Positions 16,743 through 25,548 of a stretch of 64,000 nucleotides of DNA are shown one piece after another (position 1 is the first letter of the stretch; every line of letters begins with the position of its first letter). The stretch lies in NCBI RefSeq assembly GCF_027492855.1, contig NZ_JAPUDY010000065.1:1-64000 (forward strand). Direction: 5' to 3'. This DNA is from Acidovorax sp. (GTDB lineage Bacteria > Pseudomonadota > Gammaproteobacteria > Burkholderiales > Burkholderiaceae_C). Made by a program: the position numbers and the translations under genes. The notes under the pieces were generated by a model. It made no database searches, was not told the origin of the DNA, and saw only the letters and a program-made list of their open reading frames with translations.

Positions 16743-16914
16743 GGGGTTGATTTTGCTTGAAGCGCTGCTGGCGCTGGTGGTGCTGGTGGCCATCGTGTGG
16801 TGGACCATGTTCTCGGGCCGCCGGCGCGGGGAGCTGAAAGTGAAAGACGAGCCCGCGCAAGGCGACGACTCGGCACCGCCCCCACCGCCTTCAGCGCCCC
16901 CTGGGGCCTCCTGA
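16741..16914 (+). CDS. Small single-pass membrane protein (57 aa)
   Basis: It starts at ATG 16741, with AGGAG at 16726-16730 and an ideal 10-nt spacing. The product has one long membrane helix (GLILLEALLALVVLVAIVWW, residues 2-21), a basic cytoplasmic stop (SGRRRGELKVKDE) and a proline-rich tail ending PPGAS. I do not recognise a function. Its ATG overlaps the divergent mltA start (the palindrome catg), so the two genes have no intergenic DNA and each promoter must sit in the other's coding sequence. Confidence 0.65.
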   Translation: MGLILLEALLALVVLVAIVWWTMFSGRRRGELKVKDEPAQGDDSAPPPPPSAPPGAS

Positions 16915-17062
16915 TCCGCACGGCACGCCCCCGCCCGCCTGTGCGTGCCGTCCTACAGGCATTGTGTGGTCCTGCCGATGGCGGCGGGCCGTGCTCCGGG
17001 CCACCATGGCTGCTGTGTCCGTCGCTGTGCACGGATCCACTGAACCATTAAGGAGCACACAC

Positions 17063-17710
17063 ATGCGCAAACACATTCTTTTGGGCGCCACCGCCGTCAT
17101 CGTTCTGGCCACTGGCTGTGCCAGCATGGACGACACCCAGCGCCGCACCGCGACCGGGGCCGGGGTTGGCGCCTTGGCAGGCGCGGTCATCGGCTCGGCC
17201 ACCGGGGGCAACGCTGGCACGGGCGCGGTCGTTGGGGCAGGCGTGGGCGCCTTGGGCACCTACATCTGGTCGCAGAACATGGAGCGCCAAAAGCGCGAGA
17301 TGGAGCAGGCCACGCAGGGCACCGGTATCGCCGTGACGCAAACGGCGGACAACCAGCTCATGCTCAACGTCCCCAGCGACATCTCGTTTGCCGTAGGCCG
17401 TTCGGACATCCAGCCCAACTTTGCGCCGGTGCTCGACCAGTTCGCAGCCAGCCTGCGCAACAACCCGAACACCGACGTGCGCATCGTGGGCCACACCGAC
17501 AGCACGGGCAGCGATGCCATCAACAACCCGCTGTCGGTGGACCGCGCAGCCAGCACCCGCGGCTACCTGAATATGCGCGGCGTGGACAGCCGCCGCATTG
17601 CGGTGGAGGGCGTGGGGTCGCGCTACCCCATCGCCACAAACGACACTGCAGACGGCCGTGCGCGCAACCGCCGCGTCGAGATCTTTGTGGGCGAGCGCCC
17701 ACGGGGCTAA
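17063..17710 (+). CDS. OmpA family lipoprotein (YiaD-like)
   Basis: Starts at ATG 17063 with AGGAG at 17051-17055; 215 residues. A lipoprotein signal (lipobox LATGC, Cys19) is followed by a glycine-zipper region (GAGVGALAGAVIGSATGG and GAVVGAGVGALG, about residues 33-70). The C-terminal OmpA peptidoglycan-binding domain begins near residue 108 (SDISFAVGRSDIQPNF) and includes VRIVGHTDSTGSDAINNPLS and DRAASTRGYL, whose Asp and Arg contact meso-diaminopimelate. It anchors the outer membrane to the cell wall. Its stop is 12 bp from the convergent stop of the response-regulator gene. Confidence 0.93.
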   Translation: MRKHILLGATAVIVLATGCASMDDTQRRTATGAGVGALAGAVIGSATGGNAGTGAVVGAGVGALGTYIWSQNMERQKREMEQATQGTGIAVTQTADNQLMLNVPSDISFAVGRSDIQPNFAPVLDQFAASLRNNPNTDVRIVGHTDSTGSDAINNPLSVDRAASTRGYLNMRGVDSRRIAVEGVGSRYPIATNDTADGRARNRRVEIFVGERPRG

Positions 17711-17722
17711 AAGAAAAATCGC

Positions 17723-18352
17723 CTATTGCCCTGTTCGCAACAGGTTGGCCAGCTCCACCGCAGACTTGACCTGCATCTTGTCGAACACGCGCGAGCGGTG
17801 CACCTCCACTGTGCGCACGCTGATGTCGAGCTGGTCGGCGATCAGCTTGTTGGGCAGGCCGGCGACAACCAGATCCATCACGTCGCGCTCGCGCTCGGTC
17901 AGCTCGCCCAGACGCACCTGCAGGTCGCTGCGCTCGCGCAGTTGCGTGAGGCGCTCGGTGGACTGGGCCAGCGCCTGCTCGATGCGGTCCACCAGGGCGT
18001 TGTCGGAGAACGGTTTTTCGCAGAAATCGAACGCGCCGCGCTTGACGGTGTCCACCGCCGTGGGCACGTCGGCATGGCCGGTGAGGAAGATCACCGGCAT
18101 GGTGGCCAGGTCGCCCCGCGCGGCCAGCAGGTCGAACAGCGCCAGCCCGCTCATGCCCGGCATGCGCACGTCCAGCAGCAGGCAACAGGGCTGGCGCTGG
18201 GCCGGGCGGCTTTGCAGCATGGCGTCGAAGGCCTCGGCGCTGTCAAACGACTCGCTGGGCAGCCTGCGCGAGCGCAGCAGCCACGCCAGGGCTTCGCGCA
18301 CGCTGGCGTCGTCGTCCACGATGTACACGGTGGCGTTGGTGACGGGCTCCAT
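17723..18352 (-). CDS. FixJ/DctR-type two-component response regulator
   Basis: 209 residues. The receiver domain has the acidic pocket IVDDD (residues 11-15), phospho-acceptor Asp61 in LLLDVRMPG, and Lys113 in EKPF. A linker leads to a LuxR-type helix-turn-helix (ELTERERDVMDLVVAGLPNK, then LIADQLDISVRTVEVHRSRV) in the last 65 residues. This is the FixJ/TtrR/DctR class. The cognate kinase is the next gene upstream on the same strand, 89 bp away. In Rhodobacter, DctS/DctR pairs of this kind control C4-dicarboxylate uptake; that substrate is a guess here. Confidence 0.92.
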   Translation of the reverse strand: MEPVTNATVYIVDDDASVREALAWLLRSRRLPSESFDSAEAFDAMLQSRPAQRQPCCLLLDVRMPGMSGLALFDLLAARGDLATMPVIFLTGHADVPTAVDTVKRGAFDFCEKPFSDNALVDRIEQALAQSTERLTQLRERSDLQVRLGELTERERDVMDLVVAGLPNKLIADQLDISVRTVEVHRSRVFDKMQVKSAVELANLLRTGQ

Positions 18353-18441
18353 AGGTCAGTTCATACCAGTCTGCATTCAAAAAATATAAATACGTTCACG
18401 CTGAATATGAAACCGGCGCAGCCGCTCAGGGGGGTTGTCCG

Positions 18442-20475
18442 TCATACAGGGAGCGTGAAGGTGAATACCGTACCACGCGGCTCATGGGGCGCGAATCCGA
18501 GGAACCCGCCGTGCTGCTCGATCACCGTGCGGCACATGCTCAGGCCCAGGCCCATGCCCTCTGCGCGGGTGGTGAAAAACGGTGTGAAGAGTTTCTCCGC
18601 CACTTCGGGCGGAATGCCGGTGCCCTGGTCGATCACCGCAAACTCGATCCAGCCACTGTATTTGTTGGAGGCCGCCCGCCGCACCCGGATGTCGAGCACG
18701 CGGGTGCGGATCGCCGGGTCGTCCATGGCCTGCATGGCGTTGCGCGCCAGGTTCAGCAGCACCTGCTCGACCATGGTGCGGTCGCACAGGGTGGGTTCCA
18801 GGCCCGGCTCCACCGCAGTGTTCACGCGCACGCCGAGCTTGCGCGCCTGCAGGCTCACCAGCGGCAGGATGGCGTCGAGCAATTGCTGCGCATGCACCGC
18901 CTCGCGGGCCTGGTCGCGCCGGCGCACGAAGTCGTGCACGCTTTTGATCACGCGGCCAGCGCGTTCGGCCTGGCGGGCGATCTGGCGCATGGCCAGGCGC
19001 ATGTCCTGCAGCGCCGCGGGCTCGGCTGCAGGCGCTCCGGCGGGCGCTGTGGCCTGCTCCAGCAGGTTCAGCGAACCATTGGCGTAGCTTGAGATGGCCG
19101 CCAGCGGCTGGTTCAGCTCGTGGCTGAGCAGCGAGGCCATCTCGCCCACCGTGGCCAGCCGTGCAGTGGCCTGCAGGCGCTCTTGCGAGGCGCGCGAGAG
19201 TTCCTCCACCCGCCGTTGTTCGCTGATGTCCAAAAACGCGCTCATCCAGCCTGCACGCAGGCCCTGCGCATTGATCAGCGGGGCCTCGATGATGAGCACG
19301 GGAAAACGCGTGCCGTCCTTGCGCATGAACTCGGACTCGAAGCCTTCGCGCGGCGGCATGGTGCCCGCAAAACGGACGGCCTGGCGCTGCTGGTACTCCT
19401 CCACGCGCTCGGGCGGCCAGTAGGGGGCTGATGCGCTCAAGCCCAGCAGTTCCTCGGGTGTGAAGCCCACCATGTCGCAAAAGGCTGGGTTGACGTAGGT
19501 GATGCGCCCTTCCAGGTCGCGGGCGCGCAGGCCGGTGACCAGCGAGTCCTCCATGGCCTTGCGAAAGGCCAGCGCGTCGGCCAGGTCGCGCTCAGCGCGC
19601 AGGCGGCGGCGGTTGTCGCGCACCAGCACCGCCATCACGGTCACCAGGGCGATCGACATGGCCGTGACCAGCGCCGTGAGCACGTTGGGAAACACGCTGG
19701 GCGCGGTGTGCCAACTGTCCATGCGCAGCACCAGGGTGGTGCCCGGCAGGTCCAGCAGGTGCTGCGCGGTGAACATGCGGGAGCCCCGGCGCGGCGCGCC
19801 CATTGCGGCCAGGCGCGTGCCATCGGGTTCAGTGAACGAGGCCTCCTGGCTGCGCGTGAGGTTGTGCGCCACCAGGTTGATAAGGATGTCCTGCAGCGCA
19901 TAGGTGGCCACCAGAAAACCCGTGGTGCGCCCACCTGCGGTGAGAGGCACGCACAGCTCCATCATCTCCGACCCCAGGCCATCGCCGTGGGGCTGGAAGT
20001 AGCTGCTGGAGTAGGCAGGGCTGCCCAGGCGCCGGGCGTTGGTGCAGGCAATGGTGAGCTCGGACTGGCTGCTGTCACGCACCCGCACGTCCCAGGCCAC
20101 AGGGCGGTAGGGTGACTGCACATGGGTGCGCATCCGCAGGCTGGCGTCGCGCCACTCCAGGCGCACCATCTCGCGGCGGCCGCGCAGCAACTCCGAGGCA
20201 TCAACCTCCCAGGCCAACTGGCCGGAATGGTCGGTGGGCAGCGCCTGCAGGCTTTGCAGGTTGCGCGTGAGCGCGGAGCGAATGTCGGACACCGCATCGG
20301 CCGCGTCGCGCTCCAGGTGCGACTGCACCTGGCTGGCTTCGTAGCGCCCTGCCAACCACACCATGGTGGCAAGCATCGACACCACCAGCAGCACCAGCGC
20401 CGTCCACAGGGACCAGCGCCGCCAGGCGCCACGCCAGCGCTGCAGCAGGGTGCGTTGTGGCCTAGGGCGTGTCAC
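18442..20475 (-). CDS. DctS-like PAS sensor histidine kinase
   Basis: 677 residues beginning with GTG at 20475. Membrane segment 1 (about 24-43) and segment 2 (about 275-297) bracket a periplasmic sensor region. Then comes a PAS domain (ITYVNPAFCDMVGFTPEELLG) with a PAC extension, the HisKA phospho-acceptor His near residue 449 in LLSHELNQPLAAISSYANG, and an HATPase_c domain with N box LLNLARNAMQAM, G1 DQGTGIPPEV and G2 GMGLGLSMC. The layout matches DctS/FixL-type kinases. The GTG overlaps the stop of the Nit hydrolase gene (GTGA), so it is translated as part of that operon; the response regulator follows. Confidence 0.92.
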   Translation of the reverse strand: MTRPRPQRTLLQRWRGAWRRWSLWTALVLLVVSMLATMVWLAGRYEASQVQSHLERDAADAVSDIRSALTRNLQSLQALPTDHSGQLAWEVDASELLRGRREMVRLEWRDASLRMRTHVQSPYRPVAWDVRVRDSSQSELTIACTNARRLGSPAYSSSYFQPHGDGLGSEMMELCVPLTAGGRTTGFLVATYALQDILINLVAHNLTRSQEASFTEPDGTRLAAMGAPRRGSRMFTAQHLLDLPGTTLVLRMDSWHTAPSVFPNVLTALVTAMSIALVTVMAVLVRDNRRRLRAERDLADALAFRKAMEDSLVTGLRARDLEGRITYVNPAFCDMVGFTPEELLGLSASAPYWPPERVEEYQQRQAVRFAGTMPPREGFESEFMRKDGTRFPVLIIEAPLINAQGLRAGWMSAFLDISEQRRVEELSRASQERLQATARLATVGEMASLLSHELNQPLAAISSYANGSLNLLEQATAPAGAPAAEPAALQDMRLAMRQIARQAERAGRVIKSVHDFVRRRDQAREAVHAQQLLDAILPLVSLQARKLGVRVNTAVEPGLEPTLCDRTMVEQVLLNLARNAMQAMDDPAIRTRVLDIRVRRAASNKYSGWIEFAVIDQGTGIPPEVAEKLFTPFFTTRAEGMGLGLSMCRTVIEQHGGFLGFAPHEPRGTVFTFTLPV

Positions 20476-21287
20476 AGCACGCGGTGTGTCAGCGCAGGCA
20501 GCTGTGTGCGGATGTCGCGCAGCCGCTGCGCGTCCAGCACGCCAGTCACGGTGCCCGGCGCCTGGTCCTGCTGCGCCAGCACGGTGCCCCAGGGGTCCAC
20601 CAGCATGCTGTGGCCCCAGGTGTGGCGTCCGTTCTCATGCACGCCGCCCTGCGCGGGGGCCAGCACATACGCCTGGTTTTCCACGGCACGGGCGCGCAGC
20701 AGCACCTCCCAATGCGCCTGGCCCGTGGTGTGCGTGAAGGCGCTGGGCACCAGCAGCAGGTCGGCGCCCGCACGGGCATGGGCGCGGTACAGCTCCGGAA
20801 ACCGCAGGTCATAGCAGACGGACAGGCCCACGCGCCAGTGCTGGCCATCGCGCGCCTTGAGGTCAAACTGCACCGGGGTATCGCCTGCCTCGATGACGCG
20901 GCCTTCGTCGTACAGCTCGCGCCCGTTGTCGAAGTGAAACAGATGGATCTTGTCGTAGCGGGCCACGCAGGCACCGGTGGGGTCGAAAACCAGCGTGGTG
21001 TTGCGCACCCGGTCTGGCGTGGTGGTCTGCAAAGGCAGGGTTCCACCCACGATCCACATCTGCAGCGCGCGCGCCGTGTCGGCGAGAAAACGCTGGATGG
21101 CCCCGTCGCCATCGGCTTCGCGCGCGGCAAGCTTGTCGGTGTCCTTGTGGCCCATCAGGCCAAAGTATTCCGGCAGCACGGCCAGTTCTGCGCCGCCCTG
21201 GGCGGCCTGCGCGAGCAGGGTGTGTGCGGCTTGCAGGTTGGCGTCACGCTCGGTGCCTGACACCATCTGGATGGCGGCAACTTTCAT
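20472..21287 (-). CDS. Carbon-nitrogen hydrolase of the Nit1/omega-amidase group
   Basis: 271 residues with the nitrilase-superfamily triad: Glu40 (LPEYF), Lys113 (YDKIHLF) and Cys158 (SVCYDLRFPELYR). The RFPELYR context and WEVLLRARAVENQAYV are typical of Nit1/Nit2 enzymes, which hydrolyse deaminated glutathione or alpha-ketoglutaramate in the cytosol. It overlaps both neighbours: its ATG shares bases with the YhdP-like stop, and its TGA with the kinase GTG. A Nit gene behind a YhdP-like gene is a common betaproteobacterial pairing as far as I recall. I cannot resolve the exact substrate from sequence. Confidence 0.92.
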   Translation of the reverse strand: MKVAAIQMVSGTERDANLQAAHTLLAQAAQGGAELAVLPEYFGLMGHKDTDKLAAREADGDGAIQRFLADTARALQMWIVGGTLPLQTTTPDRVRNTTLVFDPTGACVARYDKIHLFHFDNGRELYDEGRVIEAGDTPVQFDLKARDGQHWRVGLSVCYDLRFPELYRAHARAGADLLLVPSAFTHTTGQAHWEVLLRARAVENQAYVLAPAQGGVHENGRHTWGHSMLVDPWGTVLAQQDQAPGTVTGVLDAQRLRDIRTQLPALTHRVL

Positions 21288-24200
21288 GAGGGCTCTCCGG
21301 TTTTGGGGGGATTGGAGCGGGGCGCAGTTTCGGCGGCGGGACTGGCCTCGCGGCCACGGCGCGCCACGCGCACCACGCGCGGGTCGGTCCAGGTGCCGTC
21401 CACCCGGAACTCTTGTGTGGCTGCCTCGATGAGCGGGCCGCGCAGGAACACCTGGGCCAGGAAGCTGCCCAGGCCGATCACGGGGTTGATGGCCGTGGCC
21501 ACCAGCGAGGCGGTCATGGCGTTGATCTCGGGCACCACCACCACCCGCAGATCCTGGGTTTCGTGGTCGATGTCGGCATGGCCCTCCATCAGCACGGCGG
21601 CATTCACGCCCTTCATCTGCAGGTTGTTGGTGGTGGCCACGCCGCGCTCGATGCGCACGTCGCCGCGCACGAAGTCAAACGCAAAACCTTCGCTGAACAC
21701 GTCGCGGAAATCGAGCGTGAGCCGACGCGGCAGCGACTGCAGGCTCAGCACACTGAGCAGCTTGGCCAGGCCCGGGTCGGCCTTGAGGAACTGCCCGGCT
21801 TCGATGTTCAGGTTGATCTGCCCGTTCATGGAGCGGTAGTCGGGGCTGATGGGCGCGCCGATCCAGGCCACCTGCCCCTCCATGCGCCCCTTGCCGTTGC
21901 GCACCACGTTGGCCATGCCCATGCGGCCCAGCAGGTCGCCCGAGTCACGGATGTCGAGCTTGAAATTCAGCACCGTGCGCCGCTCGGCCGACCGGGGGCC
22001 GGTGCCACCCGCTCCTGCTGCATTGAGCATGGCCCAGTTGCCGTTGGCCGTGAAGCTCGCATCAGGGGCCGTGATGTTGAACTTGGAAAGCCGCCATTCG
22101 CGCTGGGGGCCATCGCCGCCCCGGTTCTGGGCTTCTACTTCCACCCGCCCGAGCCGTTTGCCGCGCAGCTCGAATTCGTCCACCACGATGTCGAGGGCAG
22201 GCAGGGCGCCGGGTTGTTCGTTGAGCAGATCTTCGACCTGGTTCGCCTCACTTTGCGGCATGTTCACGCGCGCAAGGCGCGCAAACACCCGGGCGGTGGT
22301 GTTGTCGGGGGGCGCGGGCGGTCGATATTCCAGGTAGCCATTGAGCTCGGTGGCATCAAGGTTGGCGCGCCAGGTGGCGCCATCGCGCTGGGCGCCCGCC
22401 ACCACGTTGTGCAGCGTGCGGCCCTGCAGCGTCAATTCGCGCGCACGCAGCGCCAGCGTGGTGGGCAGGTAGTCCTGCGCCAAAGACTGCGCGGCAGCAG
22501 AAGGCGCAGCGGAGCCGGTGGCGCGGTCGCTGCCCTCAGGGGCCGTGGCCTGCGCCAACACAGCCTCCCACGCGTCCACATCCACCTTGCCCTGGCTGAT
22601 GTTCGCGGCCACTCCCTGTACCGGCAACGGCGCGGATTCGCCATTGCCCAGCCCCAGGCCGATGGCGCCCCGCAGCACACGGGGCTGAGTCCCGCTCAGG
22701 TCGCGCAGGTAGGTGGCCGAACCCAGTGTGCCCAGGTCCAGCGTGATCTGGTCGCGCAGCGGTGGTGCGCCGCTGCCGTTGCTGCTGCTGGCGAGGCCAG
22801 TGAGCGACTCGCGCGCCACCTGGGTCTCAAAGCGCAGGGGCTGGCTGCTGTCGGCAGGCTTGCCGAGCGGGGGCGGCAGCGCCAGGGCCAGGCCCTGCAG
22901 CGTGGTGCTGACCTGCAGCTCGGGCACGCCCCTGCGGAATGCCAGCGCCAAGGTGTAAGGGGTGCTGCCCGTGGCGCGGCGGGCCAGTTGCGACAGCATG
23001 CCCAACTGGGGTGTTTGTTGCAGGCCTTCGGCGGTGGCCGTGCCCTGGGCGCGTAGCTGCACGGCCGCCTCGGTGGCGGGTGCGTTGGCGGCCAGCGCCC
23101 GCATGCCGCCTTCAAGCCGCACGGGGCCGCCCAGCGCCTGGGCCTGCACGTTGGAGAGCGAAAACCCGGTTTCGCTGAATTGCACGGCACCTCGCACACG
23201 GCTCAGCGGAGGGGTATCGGGCCGGATGCGCAGGTCGTTGTTGCCCGCCAGGGTGACACTGCCCTGCACCTTGGACTTCTGAAGCTCGCTGATTGGCAGT
23301 GCCAGGCGCAGCTGCAGGTCGGCATTGCCGGTGCCGCTGGCCTGGTCGAGCGCGTTGCCGGTCAGCCCCCCCAGCGGGGAGGCGGCCATGAACGTGAGCA
23401 GTTCGGGCAGCGGCCCCCGTGCGTCGGCACTTACCGCCACCACGGTGTGTGCCAGGTCGGGGATCTTGGCCTCCACCTTGGACAGCCGCAGGCCCTTGCT
23501 GCCCACAAACCCGCCACTGGCGCCACGCACCTGCATGGACGAGCGCTCGAAGATCAGCTCGCCCCCCAATTCCGCGAGCGCGGGCCACGGCAAGCTGCCC
23601 GCAGGCTGCAGGGACGGTGGCACATAGGCATAGGTCACGCCCTTGACGTGCGCTGCAATGCGGAACTCCCCCAGCTTGGGGTCGTTGAACGGCAGGTCGT
23701 GCAGATCGCCCTTGACGCGGAACTGCACGCTGCTGGCGCTGCCAGCCACCACGGCATCGCGCACATAGTGGCGTGCATCGGCGGGGATGGACAGGGGCAG
23801 GTAGCGGTGCACGCGCGTGCCGTCCGCTCGGGTCAGTGTGCCCGTGAGGTCCAGAACGCCCGGAAAACGCGATTTGTGGGCCACCTTGGCCGCGTCGCTG
23901 GTGCGCCAGGTGGCGCGGGCCTCGCCCTGGGCGTCGGCATTGGCAAACTGCACATCGTTGGCCTGCACGGCAAGGCGGCTGCCGTCGATCTGCCAGCGCA
24001 CGTCGGCGCTGAGCCGGTCCAGCGGCAGCACCGGGTCTTCAAACACACCCGGCAGCATCAGCGCACCCTGCGCCATCGTGAGAGCCGCCTTGCCACCGGC
24101 CTGGGTCATGTCAATGTCCACCGTGGCGCCGCGCAGGCCCAGGTGGACGGGGGCGGTGCCCGCCGGTGCCCCGGCCAGCGCCAGGCCCTGGATGCGCCCC

Positions 24201-25450
24201 TTGACCTGGTACTGCTGCAAAGCGTCCAGCGGGCCTTTCCAGGTGGCCTGGATCTCATCCACCAGCCCCTCTGGGGTGTAGGTGCGAATGGCGCCATGGG
24301 CAGCGGCCCCGAGCGGCAGGCGGCTGGCAATCTGCGCCAGTGCCGCCAGGTCCAGGCGGTCTGCGCGGAGCTCGCCCTGCTCCACGGCCTTGCCCGTCGC
24401 GGTGGTGTGTATCAGCCGCAGATTTCCGCCGGGCCAGGTCAGGCCGTCGTCGGTCTGAAACTGCAGCCCCTGGGTAGAGAACTCAAACCCGCCGTTCAGC
24501 CGCCGTGCGCCCAGGCGTCCCCGGATGGAAGGCAGCGCCAGCGCCTGCAGGCTGGGGTCGAGGGTGGTGTTCACATCAGCCAACGCAAGATCGGCCGTGC
24601 CGCCCACGAGCTGCCCGCCGCGCAGGTCGGCCCAGGCGCGCAGCGCGCCACGGCCCCGCGCCACTGCGATGCCAACATCCGCATGGTGGCGCAGGCGCGA
24701 AACGTCCACGCGCGCGAAGTCGGCGAACACTTGGCCGTTCCAGTGTTTCCAGTTGCCGTCGCCCGCCCGCAACAGCGGCGCGCGGAACAGGCCAACCACC
24801 GTGAAGCGGTCGCCCCAGGCTTCGGGCGGGGTGGCGTCCAGGCGCATGTGGTGGTGCCAGTTGCCGTTGCGCAGCACCAGGTCGACCTTTTCCAGCGCCA
24901 GTTCTGGCGCGCCGCGCTGCTCGTCCGTCCAGCGCACGGTGCCGCCCTGGATGAAGACCTCGCCCTGCGAGAAAAGCCAGTCGGCCGCCGCGCTGGTGTC
25001 GTCCTGGCTCTGGGAAAACTCCAGCCCCGCCACATAGATACGGCCATCGGTGGCACGGCGCACGTCCAGATCCGGCCCCTCGACATACAACTGCTCGAAA
25101 CCGCCCCGTAGCACCGAACGCGGGGACAAGGCCACCACCACCCTGGTCAGGTGCAGCGCCGGCCGCCCCGAGGCATCCAGCAGCGCCACATCCGACAACT
25201 CGATCGACGGGACCAGCCCCTCGGAGTGCGCCGCGATAGCACCGATCCTGACGGGAACCCCCAATGCCCGTGCGGCATGTGCCTCAATCTGTGGGCGGAA
25301 TTCACCGATTCGCGGCACAATCCAGCCATGAAGAGCCCCCCACGCGATGGTCAGCAGCAGCCAGAAGGCAACTAGCAAGCTCAGCGACCACCGCGCAAAA
25401 CCTGCCACTATTTTCAGCAGGCGTGAGGGGTGCGTAGTGGAATCGATCAT
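21284..25450 (-). CDS. YhdP/AsmA-like envelope protein (TIGR02099, DUF3971)
   Basis: 1388 residues with one N-terminal membrane anchor (WSLSLLVAFWLLLTIAWGALHGW, about residues 19-41) and an otherwise periplasmic, beta-rich body. The C-terminal part carries the AsmA-like signature: a stretch around GQINLNIEAGQFLKADPGLAKLLSVL and then LQMKGVNAAVLMEGHADID. YhdP-class proteins are thought to bridge inner and outer membranes and help move phospholipids. Length is within the family's usual 1250-1400. The gene starts the chain of overlapping genes Nit, kinase, regulator, and is divergent from glnE. Confidence 0.9.
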   Translation of the reverse strand: MIDSTTHPSRLLKIVAGFARWSLSLLVAFWLLLTIAWGALHGWIVPRIGEFRPQIEAHAARALGVPVRIGAIAAHSEGLVPSIELSDVALLDASGRPALHLTRVVVALSPRSVLRGGFEQLYVEGPDLDVRRATDGRIYVAGLEFSQSQDDTSAAADWLFSQGEVFIQGGTVRWTDEQRGAPELALEKVDLVLRNGNWHHHMRLDATPPEAWGDRFTVVGLFRAPLLRAGDGNWKHWNGQVFADFARVDVSRLRHHADVGIAVARGRGALRAWADLRGGQLVGGTADLALADVNTTLDPSLQALALPSIRGRLGARRLNGGFEFSTQGLQFQTDDGLTWPGGNLRLIHTTATGKAVEQGELRADRLDLAALAQIASRLPLGAAAHGAIRTYTPEGLVDEIQATWKGPLDALQQYQVKGRIQGLALAGAPAGTAPVHLGLRGATVDIDMTQAGGKAALTMAQGALMLPGVFEDPVLPLDRLSADVRWQIDGSRLAVQANDVQFANADAQGEARATWRTSDAAKVAHKSRFPGVLDLTGTLTRADGTRVHRYLPLSIPADARHYVRDAVVAGSASSVQFRVKGDLHDLPFNDPKLGEFRIAAHVKGVTYAYVPPSLQPAGSLPWPALAELGGELIFERSSMQVRGASGGFVGSKGLRLSKVEAKIPDLAHTVVAVSADARGPLPELLTFMAASPLGGLTGNALDQASGTGNADLQLRLALPISELQKSKVQGSVTLAGNNDLRIRPDTPPLSRVRGAVQFSETGFSLSNVQAQALGGPVRLEGGMRALAANAPATEAAVQLRAQGTATAEGLQQTPQLGMLSQLARRATGSTPYTLALAFRRGVPELQVSTTLQGLALALPPPLGKPADSSQPLRFETQVARESLTGLASSSNGSGAPPLRDQITLDLGTLGSATYLRDLSGTQPRVLRGAIGLGLGNGESAPLPVQGVAANISQGKVDVDAWEAVLAQATAPEGSDRATGSAAPSAAAQSLAQDYLPTTLALRARELTLQGRTLHNVVAGAQRDGATWRANLDATELNGYLEYRPPAPPDNTTARVFARLARVNMPQSEANQVEDLLNEQPGALPALDIVVDEFELRGKRLGRVEVEAQNRGGDGPQREWRLSKFNITAPDASFTANGNWAMLNAAGAGGTGPRSAERRTVLNFKLDIRDSGDLLGRMGMANVVRNGKGRMEGQVAWIGAPISPDYRSMNGQINLNIEAGQFLKADPGLAKLLSVLSLQSLPRRLTLDFRDVFSEGFAFDFVRGDVRIERGVATTNNLQMKGVNAAVLMEGHADIDHETQDLRVVVVPEINAMTASLVATAINPVIGLGSFLAQVFLRGPLIEAATQEFRVDGTWTDPRVVRVARRGREASPAAETAPRSNPPKTGEPS

Positions 25451-25548
25451 GGTGGGACTGAATGTGGCAGGAATTATGACCCGCAGGCCCTGCGCGGGTT
25501 CACTACAAACCAGTGTTCTTATGTACGCAGCCTCTGGCTGTGGCCGCC

